A DNA stretch of 28,444 bases from IMG/VR virus record IMGVR_UViG_3300006617_000006, positions 1-28,444 of that record, one strand, 5' to 3'. Made by a program: the position numbers and the translations under genes. The notes under the pieces were generated by a model. It saw only the letters and a program-made list of their open reading frames with translations, did no database searches and was not told where the DNA came from. Position 1 is the first letter of the stretch, and each line of letters opens with the position of its first letter. Of the stretch, positions 17,905-26,487 are shown piece by piece. Source of the stretch: a virus.

Positions 17905-17929
17905 TGGTAAGTTGATTTCTCACTTACCA
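17905..17929. other. Intergenic stem-loop between head-associated gene and ring gene
   Basis: TGGTAAGT at 17905-17912 pairs perfectly with ACTTACCA at 17922-17929 around a 9-base loop. It fills a 59-base gap, one of the two longest inside the late block. No T-run follows on the coding (-) strand, so it is not a standard terminator; RNA stability or processing is possible. Confidence 0.5.
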
Positions 17930-17937
17930 CCAGGTAG

Positions 17938-18708
17938 TTATGAAAGCTTTTTAGTAATAGACTTCATTAAGTCTACACCTTCATCAGTTTTAAAATACTG
18001 CGCTAATGCAGCATATGGATGTTGCTCAAACGGTACTGTTAAAACTTTTTTGCCATTAGCAAATTTAAAAACAGTGTTATCGTCGGTTAGTTGTAAAATT
18101 CCAACTTCAACAGCTCTATTAGCTAAGTTTCTTAATTTTATATCTTCATCTTGAACAAGCTCTAAAAATAATCCGGGTTGTGATTTAGCAAATCTATAGG
18201 CATCCCTTTTTAATTCTTTAGAAGAAAGATTAGCCACCGTAGATCCTAATTCAGTTCTCATAATAGCTTCTAAGTGTTCAATATCAATTTCATTAACTAA
18301 GTTCAAAGCTTCTAGTTCCATTTCTAAAACATCAATTTCGTCTTCAGCTTCTTGTACTTCGTCAATTTCCATCCATAATTGATTTTTTTCTGGATGATAT
18401 AAAGAAAGTAATTTTTGTAAATTTTGTTGTTCTTTTGGAGCATCTAAAACACCATCTAAAAATACAATATGAGCTAAAGTAGCAGACCCGTCTTGTTCAT
18501 CAACAAATAAGGATCTTTGATTTGTAGCATATCTTATTTCTCTGTTTATACCACTAGCTTCATCAAAATAAAGCAATGGCTTTCTAGCTGTGTGTTTTGT
18601 TTGTATTGTCCAAGATATGGGTGCTCTATTATTTGTAAGCACGTATGTTCTATCTTTTATTTCCCAATCTTTTTCTATAGATGGAATTTTTGTTGTTTTT
18701 GTTGTCAT
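17938..18708 (-). CDS. Head-associated hypothetical protein downstream of capsid gene
   Basis: 256 residues, family not recognised. A beta-rich N-terminal third (TYVLTNNRAPISWTIQT, then REIRYATNQRSLFVDEQDG) is followed by a strongly acidic helix at about 117-140 (EIDEVQEAEDEIDVLEMELE). The C-terminal part is mixed and carries repeated short strands (VGILQLTDDNTVFKFANGKK) and a final helix. No membrane segment or enzyme motif is visible. It lies between the capsid gene and the two ring genes, after the strong hairpin at 18731-18755. Position suggests head completion, decoration, or a cargo or regulatory role in capsid assembly. The acidic helix could bind basic surfaces of the shell, but this is inference. 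Confidence 0.6.
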   Translation of the reverse strand: MTTKTTKIPSIEKDWEIKDRTYVLTNNRAPISWTIQTKHTARKPLLYFDEASGINREIRYATNQRSLFVDEQDGSATLAHIVFLDGVLDAPKEQQNLQKLLSLYHPEKNQLWMEIDEVQEAEDEIDVLEMELEALNLVNEIDIEHLEAIMRTELGSTVANLSSKELKRDAYRFAKSQPGLFLELVQDEDIKLRNLANRAVEVGILQLTDDNTVFKFANGKKVLTVPFEQHPYAALAQYFKTDEGVDLMKSITKKLS

Positions 18709-18730
18709 AATTAAATAATATAAAATAAGA

Positions 18731-18755
18731 ATACTGGGCCCCGTAGGGCCCGTAT
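18731..18755 (-). terminator. Strong GC hairpin directly after the capsid gene, terminator- or attenuator-like
   Basis: ATAC and GGGCCC (18731-18734, 18736-18741) pair with GGGCCC and GTAT (18746-18755) with a single bulged T and a CGTA loop. The stem is 10 bp. On the - strand it is followed by TCTTATTTTA, a weak U-tract. It begins 18 bases after the capsid stop and stands out in A/T-rich sequence. Partial termination or protection of the capsid mRNA 3' end are the likely roles. Confidence 0.7.
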
Positions 18756-18772
18756 CCTATAGTTAAAAAATA

Positions 18773-20305
18773 CTATGCTTTAAATAATACAAAATTATTT
18801 GCAGCTTGAGTAATAAGACATCTTTCAGTAAGATAGTGCATTCTCATTTCGTCAATATCTGAACTAGTTGGTCCTCCAACAGATCCTGTAATCCAAGATT
18901 TCATTTTTCTGTTGTCAGTTTCAGAAGCTCTATATCGTACGTGTAAGAATGGACGCTTAATGTTTGTGCCTAATTGTTGGTCATAAACAGTAGAGGTACC
19001 TGCAGGTACTAATACACCTTCAATGTCCCCAAAACCTCCACGAGTTGACCAGTCATTTAAATATTTCCAGTCAGTTTTGTAAAAGTCATAAGAACCTCTT
19101 CGGTATCCAGTAAATCCTAAAGTAAGTGCCATATCTTCGCTATTGTTAAATACTCCGTAAGAAGTACCACCAGCGTAGCCACCATTTTGTTGTGCAAGAA
19201 TATCATCAATTTCTAATGATAGATCGCGATTTAAGAAAAGCATGTTTTCCTCAATTGCTCCTTGCTTGTCTAATTGCTTAAGAACAGCATCAAAGTCAGT
19301 AAGTGCTCCTCCACCTGCAGCTTGCGCTCCAAATCCTGAGTATACATTACCTCTTTCTTCAATTGCATCAAAGAAACCTTGAGTACCACGTGCATTTTGT
19401 GCAGCTAGGCTACCCCCGTAAGTTCCAAGAGCAATATTAGCTCCACCTGCACTTTTTTCAACACCTTCAACCATAGCCATTTCTACGTAGTCTTCCCAAC
19501 GTAGTCTATTTTCGTGCTCTGATTTTAGGTACCATAAGTATCCATCAGCTCCATTTTCTGAAGTCACTTCAATCCATCCAATCTGAGCTGTGTCAGATCC
19601 GTTAATTGAATAGTGCTCTTTCATGATAATTGGAGCATTTGTAAATGTAGCATAGCTAGGATCTAGCTTTTCAGTAAAGTTTCCAGTACCTTTAGCAAAT
19701 TCAGATCCGTATACCATTGCTGTTACTCTTTGTGCAGCAGTTACACCAGCGTGAGCTTTATAAGCTTTAATTTGAAAACGAGTATCTTCAACTAAAGTTA
19801 CAACTCCTTTGATTACAGCAGCGGTTCCACCTACGGCAGAAGTTGCATTTGACTGTACTTGAATCATAGCTGTTTGACCAACTTTGAAATTACAGTTTCC
19901 TGTAGTAGCTGATGTTAATCCAACGCTTGTTGGCTGTGCTGGAATAGTAAAGTTTAAACGTCCACCTGCGTTGGCATCAGCTGCAATTACAGCAGCAGCT
20001 CCAACAGCTGGTAACGCAGCAGCAGTTCCTTGAGGGAGTACATTTGCGTAACGGGTGTGTAAACGTCCTTGCTCAGTCCAAATAATTTGGTCTGAAGTTG
20101 AAGGCATCTCTGCAGATACCATTCTTAAAAATGATCCGATTGAACGATTTCCGTAGCGCTCTACTTCTTTTTCGTATACATCGGGTAAAAATTGTTGTGT
20201 CCATTGATCATGTGCCGCAGCAGTGAAGTCAATGTAGTTCCCAGAATAAAGTGTTTTAGACTGGGTTGGTTGTAATGCGGCAGGTATGCCACTAGTAAAA
20301 GCCAT
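18773..20305 (-). CDS. Major capsid protein
   Basis: 510 residues. It has no signal peptide and starts MAFTSGIPAALQPTQSKTLY. It is Ala/Gly/Thr-rich with the HK97-type layout: an N-terminal arm, a helical segment WTQQFLPDVYEKEVERYG, an Ala/Gly-rich insertion at about 90-200 that may be an added I-type domain, a long central helix near ENRLRWEDYVEMAMVEGVEK, then a C-terminal part ending in YLTERCLITQAANNFVLF. That ending is typical of large phage capsid proteins. Codon choice is more GC-rich and regular than in most neighbours (many GCT/GCA and AAC/TTC-type codons), as expected for the most highly translated gene. It lies directly after the scaffold gene, the usual order. The stop is TAG. The ATG at 20305 has no Shine-Dalgarno sequence but an A-rich leader. 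Confidence 0.88.
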   Translation of the reverse strand: MAFTSGIPAALQPTQSKTLYSGNYIDFTAAAHDQWTQQFLPDVYEKEVERYGNRSIGSFLRMVSAEMPSTSDQIIWTEQGRLHTRYANVLPQGTAAALPAVGAAAVIAADANAGGRLNFTIPAQPTSVGLTSATTGNCNFKVGQTAMIQVQSNATSAVGGTAAVIKGVVTLVEDTRFQIKAYKAHAGVTAAQRVTAMVYGSEFAKGTGNFTEKLDPSYATFTNAPIIMKEHYSINGSDTAQIGWIEVTSENGADGYLWYLKSEHENRLRWEDYVEMAMVEGVEKSAGGANIALGTYGGSLAAQNARGTQGFFDAIEERGNVYSGFGAQAAGGGALTDFDAVLKQLDKQGAIEENMLFLNRDLSLEIDDILAQQNGGYAGGTSYGVFNNSEDMALTLGFTGYRRGSYDFYKTDWKYLNDWSTRGGFGDIEGVLVPAGTSTVYDQQLGTNIKRPFLHVRYRASETDNRKMKSWITGSVGGPTSSDIDEMRMHYLTERCLITQAANNFVLFKA

Positions 20306-20326
20306 TTTGTTTGATTTTAAGTTGTG

Positions 20327-21556
20327 TTATTTATTCCATTTAATGCGCAACTTATCAGATGAGTTTCCAGATACAACTCTAATTTTATCACCTTGATTGG
20401 TTTTTATTGTTGAATTATCGGCTCTTGGATCCATATTAATGTTATTTGCTTTTTTTGCAGCATCTCTTACAGCGTCGGCACGGCCTTGCTCGTAAAAGTG
20501 ATTTGCAATCCTATCTGCGTTTTTAGCAGCAAATAAAGCTTTATGATACCCTGAGGCATCTGCTACAGCTCCATCATCACCTAAAAATTCATTAATAAAA
20601 TTAGAAATATCTGATTGATATTGTTTAACTTTTTCCGTGTTATCTACTTTAAACCTATATTTGTTTTCTCCGACCTTAAAATCAAAACCTTTGAAATTAT
20701 CATTAAAAACTTTATTTGTTTTTTCAATAAACTCTTTTTGAAGATTATTATATTCTTCTGATTGTTGCTTAGAATTGTTATAGTACTCCATTGCTTCAAC
20801 GTATTCAGGAGCAACACTGTTTTGCTTTCTTAACTTAAGATCAGCATAGTATTTGTCCTTAGCACCATTAAAGTAATTTTGAGCATTATATAACTCTTCT
20901 TTAAAAGCTAATTGCTTAGCTTTAACGTCTGACGGTTCGTCCGCCTCTTCATCATATGCAAAATTTTTGTTGAATAAAAAATCAACATCATCTGCATCTA
21001 AATGAGGTTTTGTTTTTTTATAATATTCTCTTAGTAAAGTTGTGTTGTCCATAGCAGAAACATCTCTATTGAGGCTTACATAATCCTCAACAGAACCACC
21101 TGTTTCTTCCATAAACTTAACAAGCTTTTCTACATTTTCTGGTAATTCTAGCTTAGGTTCCTCTATAGCTTTTTCAGAAACTTGCGGTACAGGCTGCTCT
21201 TCAACAACCTTTTCAGGTTCGATAGCTTCTTCTTCCTGTACTAATTCAATTACCGCTTCTTCTTTTTCTTCGGTTTGCTCTTCTGTATTTTGTTCCCGTA
21301 CTTGTTCGTCCACTTCCGGGCTATCTTCGGCTCCATCGCCCACAGATACGCCCTCTGTTTCTTGCTCTTGAATGGCATCTTCTTTGTTTGTTGGTGGTTT
21401 ATCTAAATTTACTTTATAAACGCCGTCTTCTTGAAGACCATAAGATTCATCAACCGAACCCTCTTCAATAGCCTGTTCTAAAACAGCAGCTTCTTTTTCT
21501 TGTGTTGTTGTGGGGATATTATCCTCTACAACGTTAACTTTAACTTGTTCTTCCAT
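20327..21556 (-). CDS. Scaffolding protein (capsid assembly)
   Basis: 409 residues. The first 140 residues are extremely acidic and Glu/Gln/Val-rich, for example EEQTEEKEEAVIELVQEEEA, and probably disordered. The middle is helical and charged. The C terminus has a helix with NADRIANHFYEQGRADAVRD and a basic end (TNQGDKIRVV then DKLRIKWNK). An acidic extended part plus a basic C-terminal helix that binds capsid subunits is the classical scaffolding design. It sits between portal and capsid genes, spaced 31 and 21 bases. No protease motif is seen, so it may leave the prohead through pores or be cleaved by another protein. Confidence comes from composition plus position. Confidence 0.78.
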   Translation of the reverse strand: MEEQVKVNVVEDNIPTTTQEKEAAVLEQAIEEGSVDESYGLQEDGVYKVNLDKPPTNKEDAIQEQETEGVSVGDGAEDSPEVDEQVREQNTEEQTEEKEEAVIELVQEEEAIEPEKVVEEQPVPQVSEKAIEEPKLELPENVEKLVKFMEETGGSVEDYVSLNRDVSAMDNTTLLREYYKKTKPHLDADDVDFLFNKNFAYDEEADEPSDVKAKQLAFKEELYNAQNYFNGAKDKYYADLKLRKQNSVAPEYVEAMEYYNNSKQQSEEYNNLQKEFIEKTNKVFNDNFKGFDFKVGENKYRFKVDNTEKVKQYQSDISNFINEFLGDDGAVADASGYHKALFAAKNADRIANHFYEQGRADAVRDAAKKANNINMDPRADNSTIKTNQGDKIRVVSGNSSDKLRIKWNK

Positions 21557-21587
21557 AATTGTATATAATAAAATAGTTTAAATAGTT

Positions 21588-24008
21588 TTACCTAGGTTCG
21601 AATCTTGATAGATCAAAACCTCCTAAAACGTCATTACCTTTGGACTCGAAGGATTTTTGTGGTTTACCCGTATCAGGCGGTCCAGAAATTTTTGAAGCAC
21701 TAATTTTAGCATTAGCTACTTCTTTTTGCGTGCTAGTTTGTTTATCAACTAGTTCTTTTTGAGCTTCAAGTTCAAGCTGTTTTAATTGAACATTTAAATC
21801 AAACTCATATTGCATTAGCTCTCTTTTTGTTCTAGCCTCTACTTCCATCTTTTTAATTGAAAGTTCATTTTCAGCAGTTGAAACCTGTATTTTAGATTCT
21901 GTTTTAACCTGCTCCGCTTGAGCCTTAGCTTGTTCAACAACAACCTGTGCCTGCCCCTGAGCTTCTGCTTGTGCAGTGCTAGCTGCTTGAGCTTGTGCTT
22001 GGTCAACTTGTTGTTTTTTAATTCTTCTAAATTTTAAAAGTTGATTAGCTAATTTTGTATTGTTTATTTCTCTTATATCAATAGCATCTTCTAAAAATAT
22101 ACTTTTTTGTGCTAGAGCAGTTTGTATATTAGCTTCTAGCATTTGTTTTTCTTCTTGGTCAGGTTCTAACTCTAAAAATATTCCAAAATCATGCATATGT
22201 AAATCTTTAAGTTCCTCTAAAGATCCTACTGTAAACCTACCTAAAGCTGTTATAAACGCTTCTTTTGAAGGATGAAATTCTAAAACATCTTTAAATCTTA
22301 AAGATATAGCTTCAGCCAAACTGGTTGTTATAAACATGCTACTGGTAAGTATATGCCTTGTAGCTGTATTACTATTTGCCGCAGCTAATTTTTGAACCCC
22401 TACTAAAGCTTTAGGATCAGGATCTGAACCGTCTCTAGCTTCATTTAAACCAGTAACATCACGCATCATTTGCATGTACTGATTATATGCACCTATTAAT
22501 ACTTGTATTTGGTTTCCGCCCCCGCCAGGTAATTCTTGAATAGGCACCTTGCCTGGATTCATTTCACCATCTACAGTTTGTGAACGACCAATTATAGATC
22601 CAGTTTGGAAATACATGTTTAATGCTTCTTGTGGATTATAACTTGTGCCATTACCTAAATCTATTTCAGCTAAACCATCAGCATCTAAATAAACTCCTGA
22701 TGGTGTCATTCTTTGTATTGCTTGTTGTAATTTTAAATGTGTTAATTGCAACAAGTCCGCATAAGGCGTCATTTTACATACTAAAGAATCTATATTACCT
22801 TTATAAAGTCTGGGCGCACTAGCTATATAGTTCATCATTACCTTATTTGTATTAGATAATGGTCTGATCATATTAGTAGCCTTTTCCCATTTAAGTAATT
22901 CTTTTGTGCCTAATATAAAAGCGCCTTCATAAATTACTTCTCTTGCTTGTGCAACTTTTTGGAATCTAGTTCTTTTGTCTTTAGGTGGATTAAAACTATC
23001 ATCTTTTTCGATAGCTTTTTCAGCACCAGTTTGTGTTTCTTTTATTTTGTATACGTTGTTTTCCCATGTTTTCCAATTAAAGTATAATACTGTAACTACA
23101 TTGTTATTATCTATAATGTTGTCATCAGTATTTCCTATAGTATTGTAATCTACATAATTGGATCCTTTCTTCGTATACTCCGCCATTTTTTCGTCAGTTA
23201 GCGAAGGAAACTGCTTTTTTAATTCATTTAGCTTTATTTTTTTTACTTCACCAAAGTAATAACAATCTGAAAAATTAGGGTCTTCTGTATAAGACCAAAC
23301 TAAATTTGCAGGATCTACATAATCAAGCTTAATACCGTCAGTATTGTTGAAAGAATGTTTAGCGCATCCGATTCCTATAACAGCTAAATCATAATCAATT
23401 CTGCTTTTTATTTCATCGTATTTATTTGACAGAAAAACATTGTTTATGGCTTGCTCTTGAGCAATTTCAATGCCTTGCTTATAATTAAGCTGCATAAAAA
23501 GCTCAAGCTCTTCTGTGTTTGCTGGTAAATCTTCCTCTGGAACATTTCTAGCGTTAACACCTAATTCAGCTTCTATATCAGCTAATATTTTTTTAGCAGC
23601 TAAATCTCTTTGTATATTGTTTACAAACTTTGTTCTTTTACCTGTTGATATAGGATCTTGTGCAAAAGCTTTTATACTAAAAAGCCTATCTTGCATTCCA
23701 TTAACAACTATATCTACAAATTTAGGTACAATAGGTACTGGTTTCCAATCAAGATTTAAATAAGAAAGATCACCATTAATAGCAAATTCATCTTTATATT
23801 TTTTTATTGACTGCTCACCTCTAGCGTATAATCTTAGCCTATGATACTCATCACGCGTTTGATAATATCTTCCGGACCCGTTATCCTTGTTAAACCAGTC
23901 TTGCTCAATTGCTCTAGCTACAGATAAACCATAATCATTAGATTTTTTAACTGCATCTGAGACTGCTTGACTCGGAAACTGTGTTATTTGTCCTTTATTT
24001 TTTGCCAT
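21588..24008 (-). CDS. Portal protein
   Basis: 806 residues. The N-terminal half carries typical portal features: an Arg/Tyr-rich clip-wing region (YYQTRDEYHRLRLYARGEQS), then LDWKPVPIVPKFVDIVVNGM, a common 'pivot' phrase of large podovirus portals. A mixed core follows with AIQRMTPSGVYLD and MQMMRDVTGLNEARDGSDP (the stem/wing region). The C-terminal part, about 660-775, is an Ala/Gln/Glu-rich coiled coil (QAQAQAASTAQAEAQ), matching the barrel of P22-like portals. The portal forms the twelve-fold ring through which the terminase packs DNA. The gene follows terL with 2 bases between, in the universal order terL-portal-scaffold-capsid. Length and the long C-terminal barrel fit crAss-like and P22-like portals. 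Confidence 0.88.
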   Translation of the reverse strand: MAKNKGQITQFPSQAVSDAVKKSNDYGLSVARAIEQDWFNKDNGSGRYYQTRDEYHRLRLYARGEQSIKKYKDEFAINGDLSYLNLDWKPVPIVPKFVDIVVNGMQDRLFSIKAFAQDPISTGKRTKFVNNIQRDLAAKKILADIEAELGVNARNVPEEDLPANTEELELFMQLNYKQGIEIAQEQAINNVFLSNKYDEIKSRIDYDLAVIGIGCAKHSFNNTDGIKLDYVDPANLVWSYTEDPNFSDCYYFGEVKKIKLNELKKQFPSLTDEKMAEYTKKGSNYVDYNTIGNTDDNIIDNNNVVTVLYFNWKTWENNVYKIKETQTGAEKAIEKDDSFNPPKDKRTRFQKVAQAREVIYEGAFILGTKELLKWEKATNMIRPLSNTNKVMMNYIASAPRLYKGNIDSLVCKMTPYADLLQLTHLKLQQAIQRMTPSGVYLDADGLAEIDLGNGTSYNPQEALNMYFQTGSIIGRSQTVDGEMNPGKVPIQELPGGGGNQIQVLIGAYNQYMQMMRDVTGLNEARDGSDPDPKALVGVQKLAAANSNTATRHILTSSMFITTSLAEAISLRFKDVLEFHPSKEAFITALGRFTVGSLEELKDLHMHDFGIFLELEPDQEEKQMLEANIQTALAQKSIFLEDAIDIREINNTKLANQLLKFRRIKKQQVDQAQAQAASTAQAEAQGQAQVVVEQAKAQAEQVKTESKIQVSTAENELSIKKMEVEARTKRELMQYEFDLNVQLKQLELEAQKELVDKQTSTQKEVANAKISASKISGPPDTGKPQKSFESKGNDVLGGFDLSRFEPR

Positions 24009-24010
24009 AT

Positions 24011-26242
24011 TTACTTTATTATCTGACTTCTTAATCCTGAATTTGTATATTTAGATAATCCAAAATCAAGTTTTTTTATTTCTCTTGCGCTTGTTGGGCG
24101 ATATAAATGTTTTTGACAAGCCATTATTGCAAGCCCACTACTAATAGAAGCATCGTGCGCCGTTCTTTTTGATATATCAAATCTAGCCCAGTCTTCTAAT
24201 GTTCTTTGAAAATACATATTTCCATGCGATCCATCTAAATTTCCCACGTGAGATTCTATATAAGTTTCAATTGCCGCAGCATGCGCTTGCCTAATATCTT
24301 CTGAAGAGTTAGGAATTCCTCCCAACTCTAATTCTGTTTTAGATAATTTAATTTTTGTTTTATCAGGGCGGTTCATAGAAAAACCTCTATAACCTCTTCT
24401 TTTAAAATGATATAATAATCTAGGCTTATTGTTTTCTGCCAATATAGGCATTCCATAAAAAACACAAGCCATTAATACGTCTTCAAAAAATATTTCTGCG
24501 GTTTGTGGTCTTGCAATATATTCTAAAAAAAATTTACTATTTGGTACATCGCTTACCATGCTCCACGTTGTTAATCCGTGAAGAGCACCATTAGAGCCAC
24601 CACCACCAACAGTACCGCTAATATCATAACTATCGCAGCCGAAGGATCCAAGGCCATCATTACCTGGGTATTTAATTCCATTTTTTGTAATTATATTATT
24701 TTGTAAAGAAATAGGTGGTATCCAAGATAAATTAAATCTTCCTGTTTTATTAGGTGACCAAATAACCTTAGTGTCCTTTATACCGTTTTTCCAAGCAAAA
24801 GATCCTCTTGTAACATAACCTTTTAAGGCCATTTCTTCGTTATGATCTATTTGTTCGTATATTTTTGTTAAGTTAAATAATGAATTTACAGTTTCATCTC
24901 GAAATGCATGCTTTTCAGATCTAGGAAATTGTCTGTAGTATTCATTAAGAGCGTCACTATCATTTTTTAAACCTTCAACCTCGTTGTTCCAATGATCGAC
25001 GACTCCCCCAAAAATCTGTTCCCCATCAATTCCTTTAACCGGGTTTGATGGTGTTTCGAAGACAGGATAACCGAATTTATCAATGAATCCCTCGTATCCC
25101 CATTCCATAGGTATGAACAAAGAATATAATCCACTTGCAGTCTGGCCATTGCGATTTCGTTTTGTAACATCTGAATTATAATATAGTTTTTTAAAATTAT
25201 CTCCTCCTTTTGCTATTGCATTAGAAGTTGATCCCATCATACATTTACCAACTATTTTTGCTCCGAGCCTGAGACACGTTTTCGTAACTCTCCAGTTGTT
25301 GAGTATGTTGTCCGGCCTTTCCCATTTCCCCGATTCGTCGTGGACGAGTAGTTGTAGCTTCTCCCCATCGTACGAGTTGTCCCCCGTGTTCTTCCAATCG
25401 ATTGTTGTGTCGAGCCCCTTCCCAAATTCCTCCTGATTATAGGTCTCCTTAATGGCGTTCCTGGTAAGTCTTCTTGACGGTATCTTGTAGGATAACTCCG
25501 TCTTTGGTCTTTCCATACCGTCCTGTATGGGCTTGAAAAAGAATGGATAGTTGATCGATATGGGAACAATCTTATCTGTGAACATCTTCTTTGCATCTGC
25601 TCCAGTCTTAGATAATACCCCAAATCTAGAATCTTTGGATGTTGTTGCCAGGTTAACAGTCTCTGAGGATGCCATAAAGCTAAACCCAGACCTTCTGTTC
25701 TTAAGGTAGCACATGCCGTAAGATCTCTTATCTGCCTTGCAAGCCTCCCAGAAGTAATAAAAGATTCTGTTTGCTTGTCTAAAATCAGGTGATCCAACGT
25801 CAATTTTTGTCCAGTTGAGGTATATATAGTGCGATCCTGTAATGTAACAAGGCTCATTGTTGCACATGAACCAGTAACCATTAGAACGGCAATCAAACTC
25901 ATTTTCAATATACTCGTAGTATTGTTCTTTAATATCATCCGCATAATTTTTAAAATCAATTAAGTTTTTTATTTTACTAAGCGATGCAGGTTTAGATATT
26001 TGCTTAAATACTTGATCTTCTTTTTTAAGGTCTTCACCATTTATTTTATTTGGAGTTTTAGGTATTCCTACCTTTAGACCTTGAATTTCATATATATCAC
26101 CTAAAGTACCATCTTTACTTATAATAACGCAATCTAATTCTTCGTTATAACCGTAATTAAATTTTTTATATTTATTATTTTTCTTTATCTTTTTATCAGA
26201 TAAGTGATCTGTGTGTATTTTATATAAAGTTTGTTTGTACAT
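24011..26242 (-). CDS. terL: Terminase large subunit (packaging ATPase-nuclease)
   Basis: 743 residues. The N-terminal ATPase has a deviant P-loop, LKNRRSGFS (180-188), of the 'R/K-R-x-G-F-S' type used by many terminases. The Walker B is LQLLVHDES with D302 and E303, and a coupling motif GSTS lies at 337-340. The C-terminal RNase H-like nuclease shows FGCDSYD (D537, D540), FFEDVL (D588) and AHDAS (D697) as candidate metal ligands. The enzyme cuts concatemeric DNA and drives it through the portal. The gene starts on a TAATG overlap with the 81-residue gene and ends 2 bases before the portal ATG. Base composition is odd: about 25255-25910 (ATPase core) is 37-53% GC by line while the flanks are about 17-32%. 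The N-terminal 110 residues are extra compared with minimal terminases. Confidence 0.92.
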   Translation of the reverse strand: MYKQTLYKIHTDHLSDKKIKKNNKYKKFNYGYNEELDCVIISKDGTLGDIYEIQGLKVGIPKTPNKINGEDLKKEDQVFKQISKPASLSKIKNLIDFKNYADDIKEQYYEYIENEFDCRSNGYWFMCNNEPCYITGSHYIYLNWTKIDVGSPDFRQANRIFYYFWEACKADKRSYGMCYLKNRRSGFSFMASSETVNLATTSKDSRFGVLSKTGADAKKMFTDKIVPISINYPFFFKPIQDGMERPKTELSYKIPSRRLTRNAIKETYNQEEFGKGLDTTIDWKNTGDNSYDGEKLQLLVHDESGKWERPDNILNNWRVTKTCLRLGAKIVGKCMMGSTSNAIAKGGDNFKKLYYNSDVTKRNRNGQTASGLYSLFIPMEWGYEGFIDKFGYPVFETPSNPVKGIDGEQIFGGVVDHWNNEVEGLKNDSDALNEYYRQFPRSEKHAFRDETVNSLFNLTKIYEQIDHNEEMALKGYVTRGSFAWKNGIKDTKVIWSPNKTGRFNLSWIPPISLQNNIITKNGIKYPGNDGLGSFGCDSYDISGTVGGGGSNGALHGLTTWSMVSDVPNSKFFLEYIARPQTAEIFFEDVLMACVFYGMPILAENNKPRLLYHFKRRGYRGFSMNRPDKTKIKLSKTELELGGIPNSSEDIRQAHAAAIETYIESHVGNLDGSHGNMYFQRTLEDWARFDISKRTAHDASISSGLAIMACQKHLYRPTSAREIKKLDFGLSKYTNSGLRSQIIK
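25255..25910 (-). other. GC-elevated patch inside terL
   Basis: Hand counts per 60-base line are 30, 32 and 30 G/C for lines starting 25261, 25321 and 25381, and 22-28 for the lines to 25920. The line starting 25921 has 10 and that starting 26161 also 10; the line starting 25141 has 15. A lesser patch (24-25 per line) lies near 25021-25140. The region codes residues about 112-330, the ATPase core. It keeps the terminase frame intact. Confidence 0.8.
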
Positions 26243-26487
26243 TATTTAACTCTATTTTCAACACCCATAAAAGCTTCTGATTTTTTATTTTCTGGTTTTT
26301 TCTGCGTTAACTCTTCAATCTTTTCAATTATCTTTAAAGAGTCTTCTATTGCAACCCACTTTGCTTGTGCTGCTGTTTTTGCTTTTTCTGGATCTAATTC
26401 TTGAAGATCTATATTTTGTTTAATAACTTTTTCAAGTTCAATTAAAGCTTTTTCCGCTGCTTCAATTACTCGCTTTCTCCTGTCCAT
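26242..26487 (-). CDS. Terminase small-subunit candidate
   Basis: 81 residues, highly charged and predicted almost wholly helical (RRKRVIEAAEKALIELEKV, then DPEKAKTAAQAKWVAIEDSL). It has no recognised DNA-binding fold, but the basic N terminus MDRRKR could contact DNA. Placement immediately before terL, with a TAATG overlap, is where small terminases normally sit, and the size is within the range of small ones. Its ATG lies 26 bases inside the upstream gene, in another frame, so expression is probably coupled. An alternative is a small coiled-coil assembly factor. The call rests on position and helical content only. Confidence 0.5.
   Translation of the reverse strand: MDRRKRVIEAAEKALIELEKVIKQNIDLQELDPEKAKTAAQAKWVAIEDSLKIIEKIEELTQKKPENKKSEAFMGVENRVK

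Noticed and set aside
17905-17929. Intrinsic terminator for the head-associated gene
   Set aside because: The stem is good but no U-tract follows on the - strand, so it is kept only as a stem-loop.
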